From positions 1 through 64,000 of the forward strand of contig JABHFS010000148.1 in NCBI GenBank assembly GCA_018672475.1: a stretch of 64,000 nucleotides of DNA, in the 5' to 3' direction. The notes beneath the pieces are model-generated. The model had not been told where the DNA came from and searched no databases. It was given only the letters and a program-made list of their open reading frames with translations. Each line of letters begins with the position of its first letter. Position 1 is the stretch's first letter. The stretch comes from Gemmatimonadota bacterium (lineage in GTDB: Bacteria; Latescibacterota; UBA2968; UBA8231). This document shows positions 8,624 to 17,663 of the stretch, piece after piece. A program made the position numbers and the translations under genes.

Positions 8624-9222
8624 AACGCCTAATTCTCGGCTCGGGCTCGCCCCGGCGCGCGGATCTTATGCGCCAACTCGAATTGCCTTGCGAAATCATC
8701 CCTAGCCCCGAAGAAGAACCGATACCCGCGACTTCGGTTCCCTCCGACTACGCGATCGAATCGGCGAGCGCCAAAGCCCGTGCTGTCATGAACCTGCTCG
8801 CATCGCGCGGCCAAGCTGAAGACGCGATTGTCATCGGCGCCGACACCATCGTATGCCTCGACGACGCCATCTTGGGCAAACCCGCAGGCGCCACCGAAGC
8901 CGCCGCTATGCTCACGCGCCTCTCGGGACGGGTCCATACGGTATATACAGGCCTGGCCCTGCGATACGGCGAAGAACTGTTATGCGAAGCCGTTTGCACC
9001 CAGGTTTCGATGAACGCCTTTACCGCCGACGATGTCGCAGCCTATGTCAAAAGCGACGAACCGCTCGACAAAGCCGGAGCCTATGGCATACAGGGTTTGG
9101 GCGCCCGATTTATTGAACGCATCGAAGGTTGTTATTATAATGTAGTAGGCCTTCCCCTAGCCCGTCTCTGCGCCCTATTAGGCTCGGCTGGATATCATCT
9201 GAACGACAAGACGATAAAATGA
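8620..9222 (+). CDS. maf: Maf-family nucleoside-triphosphate pyrophosphatase
   Basis: Maf/YhdE-type enzymes hydrolyse non-canonical or pyrimidine NTPs (dTTP, UTP and modified forms) to NMP and PPi. The start is taken as the GTG at 8620, overlapping the dtd stop as GTGA. This gives a normal 200-aa protein starting MKRLILGSGSPRRADLM with the SxSPRR substrate motif. A longer frame upstream is only the dtd gene read in another frame. GADTIV at about 70-75 holds the catalytic aspartate, and the AYGIQG motif in the C-terminal half is typical of the dTTP/UTP pyrophosphatase (YhdE) subfamily. It ends NDKTIK, overlapping the next start. Confidence 0.92.
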   Translation: MKRLILGSGSPRRADLMRQLELPCEIIPSPEEEPIPATSVPSDYAIESASAKARAVMNLLASRGQAEDAIVIGADTIVCLDDAILGKPAGATEAAAMLTRLSGRVHTVYTGLALRYGEELLCEAVCTQVSMNAFTADDVAAYVKSDEPLDKAGAYGIQGLGARFIERIEGCYYNVVGLPLARLCALLGSAGYHLNDKTIK

Positions 9223-10505
9223 GCGAAGAGCAGCAAAGCATATCACAGATCCTACGCGCCGCGCGCGAACAACGCGGACTCGACACCGACACGGTATATC
9301 GCCAAACCGGCATCAGCCTGCCCGTCCTGCAAGGGATGGAAAACGACCACTTAGATATCATCGAGCCGGTCTTTGCCCGCATGGCCTTACAGGCCTACGC
9401 CGAATACCTAGATATAGACGCCAAACCGCTCATCGACCGCTTCAACCAAGAACATGGCCCAGCCATTTCTCCTACCCCGGTTGCCGTGCAGCCAGTGAGT
9501 ACGGCGACCACCGGCCCCCAACTGCCCTTGCCGCCGATTAGCACTACCCTGCGCACCATCGGATTAGGCGTCGGCGCACTTTTGTTACTCGTGTTGGCCA
9601 TTTCGTTCTTCGGCGGCTCTGACAAGCCCAAAGCGGCGCAAGCCCCACCACCGGAACCGACACCCGTCGTAAAATCATCGCCGGTACAGGAGCAAAGAAA
9701 AGAGCCCACAACCGAAATGGCTCGCATAGCCACCCCACTTCCAACAGCGGTTAGCGAAGCACCGCGAACCGTCGAGCAACGCGATCTCACATCAACGGAA
9801 AATTCCGCGCAACAAACTCCGCAGCAGCAAGCACCAACACCCCAGCAAAACACACAAGCGGCGGTGCAAGAAACGCCTCTGGCGAATACCATCGACCCTG
9901 CGATCGAACCGATGCCCCTGGTCTCTGCTGCTATAGCTAATTCCAGAGTCGGTATCGCGGATCGTGAAACCGATACAAACACTGATCCTACCACTAATAC
10001 AAACTCCAACGCACAAGCCCGACTCGTCGCCCCGGCTGCCACTGCAACCCCGGCGCAACCGACCGAAGGCATAGATCTCAGTGGGAGTGCGCCAAGCACT
10101 AGCCCGCCCATCAGCACCACCACAAACAGTGCGCTACCCATCGGCCTGGATCGCGCTTCTCAAGAACCATCTTCAGTCGCCCCGTTATCGCCGTCCTCCG
10201 GTCTGGTACTCGAAGTCGAGGCCGTAGACTCTACATGGATATATATCCGCTGGGACGACAAAGGCAATTTCAGAGGCATCGTCCCGCGCGGCGAGCGCCG
10301 ACGCTTTGAAGCCGACGACCACTTTCTCGTGCTCTCCGGGCGGGCGCACGGTCTGCGCTACAGGTTTAATGACAAACTATTGGGCAATGGCCAACTCGGC
10401 GAAGCCACTAAAGTGCTGCGCTTCCGCGCCAATAGCGACGGCATCGAATTCCTCGGACGCAATTTCGCACCCCTCACGAGCGATGCCGCTACCGAACAGC
10501 CATGA
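9219..10505 (+). CDS. RodZ-like transmembrane helix-turn-helix protein (DUF4115)
   Basis: The layout is that of RodZ, the inner-membrane protein linking MreB to cell-wall synthesis. A cytoplasmic Cro/CI-type HTH domain covers about residues 7-72 (SISQILRAAREQRGL and onwards, the HTH_25 pattern). One transmembrane helix follows at about 108-130. A long Pro/Gln/Thr-rich periplasmic linker spans about 135-320, and a C-terminal beta domain of DUF4115 type spans about 325-410 (LVLEVEAVDSTWIYIRWD). At 428 aa it is somewhat long because of the linker. It overlaps maf and priA by ATGA on both sides. Domain order makes the RodZ-like call likely. MreB is not in the window, so the partner is inferred. 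Confidence 0.8.
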   Translation: MSEEQQSISQILRAAREQRGLDTDTVYRQTGISLPVLQGMENDHLDIIEPVFARMALQAYAEYLDIDAKPLIDRFNQEHGPAISPTPVAVQPVSTATTGPQLPLPPISTTLRTIGLGVGALLLLVLAISFFGGSDKPKAAQAPPPEPTPVVKSSPVQEQRKEPTTEMARIATPLPTAVSEAPRTVEQRDLTSTENSAQQTPQQQAPTPQQNTQAAVQETPLANTIDPAIEPMPLVSAAIANSRVGIADRETDTNTDPTTNTNSNAQARLVAPAATATPAQPTEGIDLSGSAPSTSPPISTTTNSALPIGLDRASQEPSSVAPLSPSSGLVLEVEAVDSTWIYIRWDDKGNFRGIVPRGERRRFEADDHFLVLSGRAHGLRYRFNDKLLGNGQLGEATKVLRFRANSDGIEFLGRNFAPLTSDAATEQP

Positions 10506-12958
10506 CCCGCAACTATGTGGAGGTCGCCCTGCCGCCTCCTTTGGCGCGCGAGCTTACATACGGCGTCCCCGACGAACTCGCCGACGAAATGCAACCGGGC
10601 GCCCTGGTGTTGGTGCCGGTGGTCCAACGCCTGCTCACCGGTATCGTGCTCGGACCGGCCGATATCGGCGAACTCTCTCCCGGCAAAATTCGCAATATCG
10701 TGCAAATCCTCGACACCTCGCTACTCAGCCCCGAGGTCGTCGAAGTCTGCCGCTGGATGGCCGGCTATTATATCGCCCCGCTCGGTAGCGCACTGATGGC
10801 GGCCTTGCCGCCCGGTGTCAAGCTCAGCTCCAATCGCTTGGTGCAATTGCGCGATACGCCGCCCGAGCAAGACCACAACGACGAACTCGCGGCAAAAATC
10901 CTCGACGAACTCACGGTGAACGGTCCGCTCAAGGTCAGCACCCTCAAACGAAGGCTCGGCAGCAAGGGCCTGGAAAAAAGCCTGCGCACCCTGCGCCGCA
11001 CCGGCCACGTTGAAATCGCCCCGGTGCTCGATGACAAGCGCACCAGAGTCCTGAACGAGCGCTGTTATCGTTTACCCGACGAGCAAGCCGCCCGCACCGC
11101 CATTGCCGAAATCGAAAAACGCGCGCCACGCCAGGCCTCCTGCCTGCACCACCTGCTCGCGCACCCCGCTAGCACCCGCCGCGACCTGATCGCCGCCGGT
11201 TTTTCCGCTGCGGTACTGAAGGGACTCGAACAACGCGAACTCATCGAAGGTTTCGACGAAGAAGTCGTGCGCGACCCACTTGCCCATATCGAAAGCGCTG
11301 CCCCCCCCGATCTAACGCCGACCTCTGACCAACAGCAGATCCTCGACCCGCTTTCGGCCGCCCTCGACAAAAACTCCTTCTACCCGGCTTTATTGCACGG
11401 CGTCACCGGCTCGGGCAAGACCCTGGTGTATATCCGTCTCGTCGCGCAGGCTTTGGCAAGCGGTCGCGGCTCGATTATCCTCGTGCCCGAAATTGCCCTC
11501 GCCTGGCAGATGGTTCGGCGCTTCAAGGAACACTTCGGCAAACAGGTCGCCGTCCTGCACAGCCAGCTCTCGGCCGGAGAGCGCTACGACACCTGGCGCC
11601 GCCTGCGCCGCGGCGAACAACGCGTGGTCATCGGAGCCCGTTCGGCAATACTCGCACCCGTCGACAATCTAGGCCTGATCGTCGTCGACGAGGAGCACGA
11701 CACCTCCTACAAACAAGAAGACCTCGACAGCAGCCATCCGCTCAGTTATAGCGCCCGCGACCTGGCCCTGATCCGCGGCCAACGCTCCAAAGCCGTGGTC
11801 CTGCTCGGCTCGGCGACCCCCAGCCTCGAATCCTATTGGAACGCCACTACCGGCAAATACCATCTACACGCCTTGCCGCGCCGCGTCGACGACCGCCCGC
11901 TGCCCGAGGTAACGGTGGTCGACATGAAACTCGAGCCCTTCCAAAAAAAGCAGCGCGCCATTTTCTCGCGCGAATTGCGGCTCAAGATGCAGGAGCGCCT
12001 AGAGCGGGGTGAGAAAATCGTCCTGCTGCAAAATCGCCGTGGTTTTTCGCCCTTTATCACCTGTGTCTCCTGCGGCGAGTCGGTCCAGTGCAAGAGCTGC
12101 CGCGTCACCCTGACCTACCACCGCAGCGAAACCGCACCCGAAACCCGCTGTCACTACTGCGACTTCCAGTCCCCGCCACCGCCCTTTTGCCCGACCTGCA
12201 ATAGCGCCGAGCTGCGCTTCGACGGCATCGGCACACAAAAGGTCGAAAGCGCCCTGCTCGAACAGTTCCCCGGCATCCGCGTCATCCGCATGGATGTCGA
12301 TACCACCGGCTGGAAAGGCGCGCACGACGCGTTGGTCGAACGCTTCCGCCACGGCGAAGCCGACGTGCTGCTCGGTACCCAGATGGTGGCCAAAGGCCTG
12401 GACTTCCCCGAAGTCACGCTCGTCGGCGTCATTTCCGCCGATACCGGCATGCACATGCCCGACTTCCGCGCCGCCGAACGCACCTTCCAGCTCTTGACCC
12501 AGGTCGCCGGCCGTTCTGGTCGTGGACAGACCGCCGGCGAAGTGGTCATCCAGACCTTATTGCCCGATGACCAGGCGCTGCGTTCGGCCTCGCGCCAAGA
12601 TTACGCGGCGTTTTCCGAGCGCGAACTCGAAGAGCGCCGCCAATCCGGCTTTCCGCCCTTTGGCCGCTTGATGATCTTCCGCTGGCGCGGCATAGACGAA
12701 GACGAAGTCACCAAGGCCGCGCAACAGGGCGTCGCCGCCCTGCGCCGGGGGTTGGACCAACACGCACTACTGCTCGGCCCCGGCCCCGCGCCATTAGCCC
12801 GCCTGCGCGGCCACTTCCGCTGGCAGGCACTATTGCGCGGCGAATCGGTCCGCCACCTGCACCAGCTAGTCGCCGGCGCGCTGCCGACCATGCGCGAAAC
12901 GGCCAAAAACCACGCGACCACTTTTGCCATCAACGTCGACCCCCTGACCATGATGTAG
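10502..12958 (+). CDS. priA: Primosomal replication-restart helicase PriA
   Basis: PriA is a 3'-5' superfamily 2 helicase that reloads the replisome at stalled forks. The N-terminal 3'-DNA-binding domain starts YVEVALPPPLARELTYGVP. The helicase core has Walker A GVTGSGKT at residues 300-307 and the DEEH box at 396-399. The inserted zinc-binding region has eight cysteines at residues 521, 524, 530, 533, 550, 553, 563 and 566, matching the two-zinc pattern of the family. The helicase motif V/VI region contains LLGTQMVAKGLDFP and QVAGRSGRG. At 818 aa it is slightly longer than the E. coli protein. It starts inside the stop of the RodZ-like gene (ATGA). Confidence 0.96.
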   Translation: MTRNYVEVALPPPLARELTYGVPDELADEMQPGALVLVPVVQRLLTGIVLGPADIGELSPGKIRNIVQILDTSLLSPEVVEVCRWMAGYYIAPLGSALMAALPPGVKLSSNRLVQLRDTPPEQDHNDELAAKILDELTVNGPLKVSTLKRRLGSKGLEKSLRTLRRTGHVEIAPVLDDKRTRVLNERCYRLPDEQAARTAIAEIEKRAPRQASCLHHLLAHPASTRRDLIAAGFSAAVLKGLEQRELIEGFDEEVVRDPLAHIESAAPPDLTPTSDQQQILDPLSAALDKNSFYPALLHGVTGSGKTLVYIRLVAQALASGRGSIILVPEIALAWQMVRRFKEHFGKQVAVLHSQLSAGERYDTWRRLRRGEQRVVIGARSAILAPVDNLGLIVVDEEHDTSYKQEDLDSSHPLSYSARDLALIRGQRSKAVVLLGSATPSLESYWNATTGKYHLHALPRRVDDRPLPEVTVVDMKLEPFQKKQRAIFSRELRLKMQERLERGEKIVLLQNRRGFSPFITCVSCGESVQCKSCRVTLTYHRSETAPETRCHYCDFQSPPPPFCPTCNSAELRFDGIGTQKVESALLEQFPGIRVIRMDVDTTGWKGAHDALVERFRHGEADVLLGTQMVAKGLDFPEVTLVGVISADTGMHMPDFRAAERTFQLLTQVAGRSGRGQTAGEVVIQTLLPDDQALRSASRQDYAAFSERELEERRQSGFPPFGRLMIFRWRGIDEDEVTKAAQQGVAALRRGLDQHALLLGPGPAPLARLRGHFRWQALLRGESVRHLHQLVAGALPTMRETAKNHATTFAINVDPLTMM

Positions 12959-12973
12959 GAGACCTAAAGACCT

Positions 12974-15190
12974 ATGTTTCTGCTCAGATTCGTTCCACTC
13001 CTGTTATTAGCCCTGCCCGCCGGCGCGCAACTCTCCGGTGCCGAATGGCAAGCCTTTACCAGTATGCGCAGCGTCAACCGCCTACTGGTCCTCGGAAACA
13101 CGGTATGGTGTACTACCAACGGCGGCGTCCTGCGCTACGACCTGGAGACACAGACCTATGACCGTTTCACCCGCCTCGATGGTCTGCCCGGCAACCGCAT
13201 ATCCAGCATCGCCGCCGACCGCAATGGCCATATCTGGTTTGGCACCCTCTTTCAGGGGTTGAGCCGCTACCGCCCCGAGGAAAACCGCTTCGACCCGCCC
13301 TTCTTCGACTTCTTGAGTCTCGGCATCAACGCACTCGAAACCCATGAGGACCGCATCTACGTCGGCAGCGAACGCGGCGTCAGCGCCTTCCTCACCGACA
13401 AGGAGGAGGTCAAGGAGACCTACCGCCAACTCGGACGCATGCCCAAAGACAGCGAGGTAAAAGCGATCAAAGTTTATGCCGGCCATCTGTGGGTCGGCAC
13501 CGTCAACGGACTCGCCTGGGCTAATTTGGAGCAACCCAACCTCCAGGACCCCGACAGTTGGCGAACTTCGACGCTATTGGGCCGCGTCCACGACATCCTG
13601 GTCCACAACGACACGCTCTTTATCGCCTCGGCGCGCAGCGTCTGGCATATGCTGCCGGAATTCAACCGCCCCGAACAGGATTACTCGGGCGTCGATATTA
13701 TCTCGTTGGGTCTCTTGTCCGGTAACCTCACCGCCGGGACCAGGGACGGCCGCATCTTTCACCGCGACAGGGCCCTCGGTTGGCGGCGGATCACCGCCAG
13801 CAGCATCAGCAACGCCGCCGACCTTTCGGACAGCGAGGGCCCGATGTGGGTCGCCAGTTCCAGCGGCTTACGCGTTATGGGCGCCGACCCACCGCCGCCA
13901 CCGCGTGAACCGGCCGGCAATTTCTTTTTCGATATCACCAAAGCCGCCGACGGCCATATCTGGGTGGCCTCGGTACCCAAGGACAACCTGGACGCCTATG
14001 GGGCCTACGAGTACGATGGCGAAGGTTGGGACACCCATAACCTCGCCACCAACCTATCCAACGAGACGGTCACCTCCGTCGAAACAGATGCGAACGGCTT
14101 GCTGTGGGTCGGCAATTGGGGCCGGGGCGTCGATGTGCGCGACTCCACGGGCACCTGGCGTCGTCTCAACGCCGGTAACTCCGCGCTCAAAGGCATCGAC
14201 GGCGGCTCTTTTGTCGCCGTCAGTGATATCGACCGCGATGACGAAGGGCTGATGTGGATCGGTACTGTGCTGGTCGGCTTGGTCGTCATGGACGGTTGGC
14301 GACCACAACAATCCATGCTCTACGACCAAGAGACGATCAAGGCGCCGCGCGATATCAGCAAAATAGACATCGGCCCCGACCGCCTGAAGTGGATCGCCAC
14401 ACCCCGCGACGGCTTTATCCTCTTCGATGACGGCGACACGCCCTTCAAACTCGGCGACGAATCAGGCGTCATCTTCAACACCCTCACCCAGCCCGATCTG
14501 AGCAGCGACCGCGTCAGTGATATCCTCGCCGACCGCTCCGGCCGCATCTGGATCGCCACCGACAGCGGGCTCAACGCCATGCGCGGGACCTACACCCGCG
14601 AGGACGAGCATTTTGCCGTGGAAAGCTGGACGGTCTACAATACCCTCAACGGCCTGCCGACCGGCGTGACTACAGCCCTCGCCGAAGACGACCGCGGCAA
14701 TATCTGGGTCGGTACCGAGGACGGTATAGCGCGCATCGGCACGTCGGGGGTGGTCGAATTCGTCCTCAACACCTCCAATAGTGGCCTGGTTGACAACCGC
14801 ATCAACTCGCTTTTCTTTGACGCGGAAGAAGGCGAGTTGTGGATCGGCACTCTCGACGGCATGAGCCGCCTACAGATCGGCGGCAAAGCAGGGGCCACCG
14901 CGCTAAAAACCCAGACCTACCCCAACCCCTTCCTGATCGGCCAGTTCGGCGCGACCATGACTTTCACGGATCTGCCCTTGGGCGCCACAGTACAAATCTT
15001 CACCGCCGCCGGTCAACTGGTCCACCGCATCGAGGGCATACCCGGCCAAGGCACAGTGACTTGGGACGGCTTGAACGGCGCCGAAGGCACGGACAGGGGC
15101 CTCGTCGGCTCGGGCATTTATTTCTTCTTTGCCCAGGACGAAGCCGGCAACTCGGCCAAGGGGAAATTCGCCGTGATCAACAACCGCTAG
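12974..15190 (+). CDS. Secreted beta-propeller (Reg_prop-like) protein with FlgD/T9SS-type C-terminal domain
   Basis: A signal peptide (about residues 1-18, ending LPAGA) is followed by repeated two-component-regulator-propeller-like units of the form LPxNxIxxIxxDxxGxIWxGT, for example NRISSIAADRNGHIWFGT and RVSDILADRSGRIWIAT. These probably build one or two seven-bladed propellers over about residues 25-635. The last 90 residues (from YPNPF to GKFAVINNR, with VTWDGLNG and GSGIYFF) match the FlgD-Ig-like/sorting-type C-terminal domain seen on other secreted proteins in this window. There is no histidine kinase part, so this is a stand-alone secreted propeller. An AGGAG overlapping the priA stop lies 12 bases before the ATG. 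The DUF4159 gene follows after 4 bases. Confidence 0.8.
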   Translation: MFLLRFVPLLLLALPAGAQLSGAEWQAFTSMRSVNRLLVLGNTVWCTTNGGVLRYDLETQTYDRFTRLDGLPGNRISSIAADRNGHIWFGTLFQGLSRYRPEENRFDPPFFDFLSLGINALETHEDRIYVGSERGVSAFLTDKEEVKETYRQLGRMPKDSEVKAIKVYAGHLWVGTVNGLAWANLEQPNLQDPDSWRTSTLLGRVHDILVHNDTLFIASARSVWHMLPEFNRPEQDYSGVDIISLGLLSGNLTAGTRDGRIFHRDRALGWRRITASSISNAADLSDSEGPMWVASSSGLRVMGADPPPPPREPAGNFFFDITKAADGHIWVASVPKDNLDAYGAYEYDGEGWDTHNLATNLSNETVTSVETDANGLLWVGNWGRGVDVRDSTGTWRRLNAGNSALKGIDGGSFVAVSDIDRDDEGLMWIGTVLVGLVVMDGWRPQQSMLYDQETIKAPRDISKIDIGPDRLKWIATPRDGFILFDDGDTPFKLGDESGVIFNTLTQPDLSSDRVSDILADRSGRIWIATDSGLNAMRGTYTREDEHFAVESWTVYNTLNGLPTGVTTALAEDDRGNIWVGTEDGIARIGTSGVVEFVLNTSNSGLVDNRINSLFFDAEEGELWIGTLDGMSRLQIGGKAGATALKTQTYPNPFLIGQFGATMTFTDLPLGATVQIFTAAGQLVHRIEGIPGQGTVTWDGLNGAEGTDRGLVGSGIYFFFAQDEAGNSAKGKFAVINNR

Positions 15191-15194
15191 GCTC

Positions 15195-15869
15195 ATGCAC
15201 CGTATTATTCTTATCCTTCTCTGGCTCGTCGCTGGCCTCGCTCCAGCGACGAGCCAGGCGCAGTCCTCGACGCCCCCCCTGTTCACCATCGCCCGCCTGC
15301 AATACAATGGCGGCGGCGACTGGTATAGCGACCCCTCCTCACTACCCAACCTGCTGCGCTTCATCAAAGAAAACACCCAGATCGACGCCGCCGAAGAAGA
15401 AGCACAGGTCGCGATCATGGACGAGGAGCTTTTTTCCTTCCCTTATATCTATATGACGGGACACGGAAACATTGACTTCAGCGCCGAAGAAGTGACCCGG
15501 CTCAGGCACTATCTCGAAAGCGGCGGTTTTTTACACGCCGACGACAACTACGGCATGGACAAATCCTTCCGCCGCGAAATGCACAAGGTCTTCCGCAAGG
15601 CCGCATGGGTCGAACTTCCGGCGGAGCACCCGCTTTTCCACTGTCATTTTGAATTGGCCGAAGGCCTGCCCAAAGTCCACGAGCACGACGGCAAAAGACC
15701 GCAAGCGCTCGGCCTTTTCATCGAAGAACGATTAGCCGTACTCTATACTTATGAGGCGGATTTGGGCGATGGCTGGGAAGACCCACACGTGCACAACGAC
15801 CCGGAGGGCAAGCGATTGAACGCGCTTAAAATGGGCGCCAATATCGCGGTATGGGCACTGAGCCATTGA
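15195..15869 (+). CDS. DUF4159 domain protein, exported
   Basis: The 224-aa product has an N-terminal signal peptide (residues 1-22, ending ATSQA) and a single DUF4159 domain. The domain shows FTIARLQYNGGGDWYSDP near the mature N-terminus and the glycine-rich LESGGFLHADDNYGMD segment, which in fold-related families forms a flavodoxin/glutamine-amidotransferase-like core. DUF4159 proteins often occur near MoxR, DUF58 and BatA-type membrane genes. Here that set is 37 kb away, and this gene follows a beta-propeller protein after only 4 bases. The biochemical function is unknown. The signal-peptide codons form a perfect hairpin. Confidence 0.85.
   Translation: MHRIILILLWLVAGLAPATSQAQSSTPPLFTIARLQYNGGGDWYSDPSSLPNLLRFIKENTQIDAAEEEAQVAIMDEELFSFPYIYMTGHGNIDFSAEEVTRLRHYLESGGFLHADDNYGMDKSFRREMHKVFRKAAWVELPAEHPLFHCHFELAEGLPKVHEHDGKRPQALGLFIEERLAVLYTYEADLGDGWEDPHVHNDPEGKRLNALKMGANIAVWALSH
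15221..15257 (+). repeat. Perfect 15-bp inverted repeat (7-base loop) in the start region of the DUF4159 gene
   Basis: CTGGCTCGTCGCTGG (15221-15235) is followed by a 7-base loop and its exact reverse complement (15243-15257). It lies 24 bases after the A of the ATG at 15195, within the signal-peptide codons. It is very GC-rich and not followed by a T-run, so it is not a simple terminator. A stable mRNA hairpin here could slow initiation or early elongation, or pause transcription. Confidence 0.9.
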
Positions 15870-15956
15870 GCGCAGTGGAGCGCGACGAAAAACACCAGCA
15901 ATACAAACGCCTACAATTCCCGTAGACTGCTGCCCTTCGATATCCGCGCAAACCCT

Positions 15957-17663
15957 TTATTGTTCCTGTTCAACCAATACATAGCGGTCCAAAGGCAAAT
16001 CGCTGACTCGCTGTAGCGCGCCACCGGGCCAATAGACGTGCAGCGAGTCAGCCGAACCCGCCGCCAAACCGAAGTGCAGACGCCGATCGCCGCTGCCGAG
16101 AAAACTCTCGCCGCAAAGCACGTCCCGCCTTTGCCGCCGCCCTTCGCTCCACACAAAAACCCTGGCCCCGACCCCCTCGCGATTCTGCGTATGGCCGCGC
16201 AGATGCACACCGAGCCAGTGGTGTCCGGTCTCGGTGTTGTTGTACAGCAACGAGGGGCGGCCGTTGAGATTGGTGACAAACAGATCCAAACGACCATCAT
16301 CGTCGAAGTCCCCAGCTACCGCCCCGCGGCTGACCCCTGCCGCCATTTCCGGTCCCACTACCGGATCGACCAGATTAAACCGCCCCCCGTCATTGGCAAA
16401 AAGATGATTCTTTTGGGGGTAGGTCGCGCTACCGTCGGGGCTCTCGATCTGGGGGTAAACATGGCCGTTGGCGACAAAAAGATCCTGGTCGGCGTCGTTG
16501 TCGTAATCGAGGAAAACCGCTCCGAATCCCACATAGGGCAGGCTGACCCGTCCGAGACCGGCGGCAAAACTCATATCGGTAAAGGTGCCGCCCGCGTTCC
16601 GATAAAGCGTATTGTAATCGTCCTCGAAATTGGTGACGAACAAATCGCCGTCGCCATCGCCGTCGTAATCACCCCACGCGACGCCCATGCCCGCTTGCGC
16701 CAGCCCCATTTCATTGAAAGCAGCATTCGCCCGCAGCCCGACCTCGACGAAGGTACCATCCCCCGTATTGCGATAGAGGAAATTGGGCGTCGAATCGTTG
16801 GCGATATAGAGATCCTGGTCGCCGTCGTCGTCGAGATCAACGAAGAGCACCCCGAAGCCATAACCTGGTTCGTGCCGGCCAATGCCGCTCGCCCCCGTCA
16901 TATCCACAAAAGTCCCGTCGCCCTCGTTGCGGTACAATACGTCAGGAGAGGCCGGTAAACTCAACGGACCGACAAAAACATCCCGGCCCTTCCACTGGGT
17001 CCCCAAAGGCCGAATTTCGTCCACGGAGAATTCGACATAATTCGCTACATACAAGTCCAGATCCCCGTCGAGATCGGCATCGCCCATCGCAGCACCGGTG
17101 CTCCATAAGGGCATCGCGACCCCTGCCTGCTCAGTCTGGTCGGCGAATCGGCCCCGCCCGTCATTGCGATAGAGGATATTATCCCGCAGACAGGTGATAT
17201 ACAGATCCTGGTCGCCGTCGTTGTCGTAGTCGGCGCTCAGCGCCCCCATGCCCCAGCCATGGCCCTCCACGCCGGCCGCCGCGGCGATATCGACAAAACC
17301 AACCTCTCCGTCGTTGCGATAGAGCGCGTTGCCTCCGCCGAGACCCGGAGTCGCCAATGGCGCGCCGTTGACCCAATAGATATCGAGGTCTCCATCGCCC
17401 TCGGCGTCCAACAACGCCGCACCACCGCCTTTAGCTTCGACGATATAACGCTTTTCGGGACCGCCGCCGGTGTGGATACGCGTCAAGTTCAAGGCAGCCG
17501 CCTTATCCACGAAGGGTGTCTCGACAACTGCCGCCGAAACAAGATGCTCCGCAGGCCCTGGAGACGAATCCTCTACCCCAGATTGCGAACAAGCCACCGT
17601 CACCAACGACAAAAGAGCCCAGTAGATCGGATTAGCCGAGTTAGATCTCACCACCGTTTTCAT
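15957..17663 (-). CDS. CRTAC1-family FG-GAP / ASPIC-UnbV repeat protein
   Basis: This secreted protein of 568 aa has an N-terminal hydrophobic segment and a possible lipidation cysteine (VTVAC, not an ideal lipobox). At least six FG-GAP/VCBS-like calcium repeats of the DYDNDGDQDLYI type cover about residues 75-480, each followed by a LYRNxGDGxFxD segment, consistent with an integrin-like beta-propeller. The C-terminal ASPIC/UnbV domain covers about 490-565 (WLGVHLRG, GVGARVFVW, VYWPGGALQRV). Function is not established for bacterial members, and extracellular or envelope binding is likely. Its ATG overlaps the stop of the upstream minus-strand gene by 4 bases (17660-17663). It is one of four paralogues within 10 kb. 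Confidence 0.88.
   Translation of the reverse strand: MKTVVRSNSANPIYWALLSLVTVACSQSGVEDSSPGPAEHLVSAAVVETPFVDKAAALNLTRIHTGGGPEKRYIVEAKGGGAALLDAEGDGDLDIYWVNGAPLATPGLGGGNALYRNDGEVGFVDIAAAAGVEGHGWGMGALSADYDNDGDQDLYITCLRDNILYRNDGRGRFADQTEQAGVAMPLWSTGAAMGDADLDGDLDLYVANYVEFSVDEIRPLGTQWKGRDVFVGPLSLPASPDVLYRNEGDGTFVDMTGASGIGRHEPGYGFGVLFVDLDDDGDQDLYIANDSTPNFLYRNTGDGTFVEVGLRANAAFNEMGLAQAGMGVAWGDYDGDGDGDLFVTNFEDDYNTLYRNAGGTFTDMSFAAGLGRVSLPYVGFGAVFLDYDNDADQDLFVANGHVYPQIESPDGSATYPQKNHLFANDGGRFNLVDPVVGPEMAAGVSRGAVAGDFDDDGRLDLFVTNLNGRPSLLYNNTETGHHWLGVHLRGHTQNREGVGARVFVWSEGRRQRRDVLCGESFLGSGDRRLHFGLAAGSADSLHVYWPGGALQRVSDLPLDRYVLVEQEQ

Noticed and set aside
758-9222. GACGATAAAA before two start codons (mutS and the RodZ-like gene) as a shared initiation element
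   Set aside because: The second occurrence is the coding end of maf, and the two contexts are otherwise unrelated; two hits do not show a motif.
16038-16958. 306-codon plus-strand frame opposite the CRTAC1 gene at 15957
   Set aside because: The Ile/Val/Gly-rich product is explained by the antisense of FG-GAP Asp-rich repeats; similar shadows occur opposite the other CRTAC1 genes.
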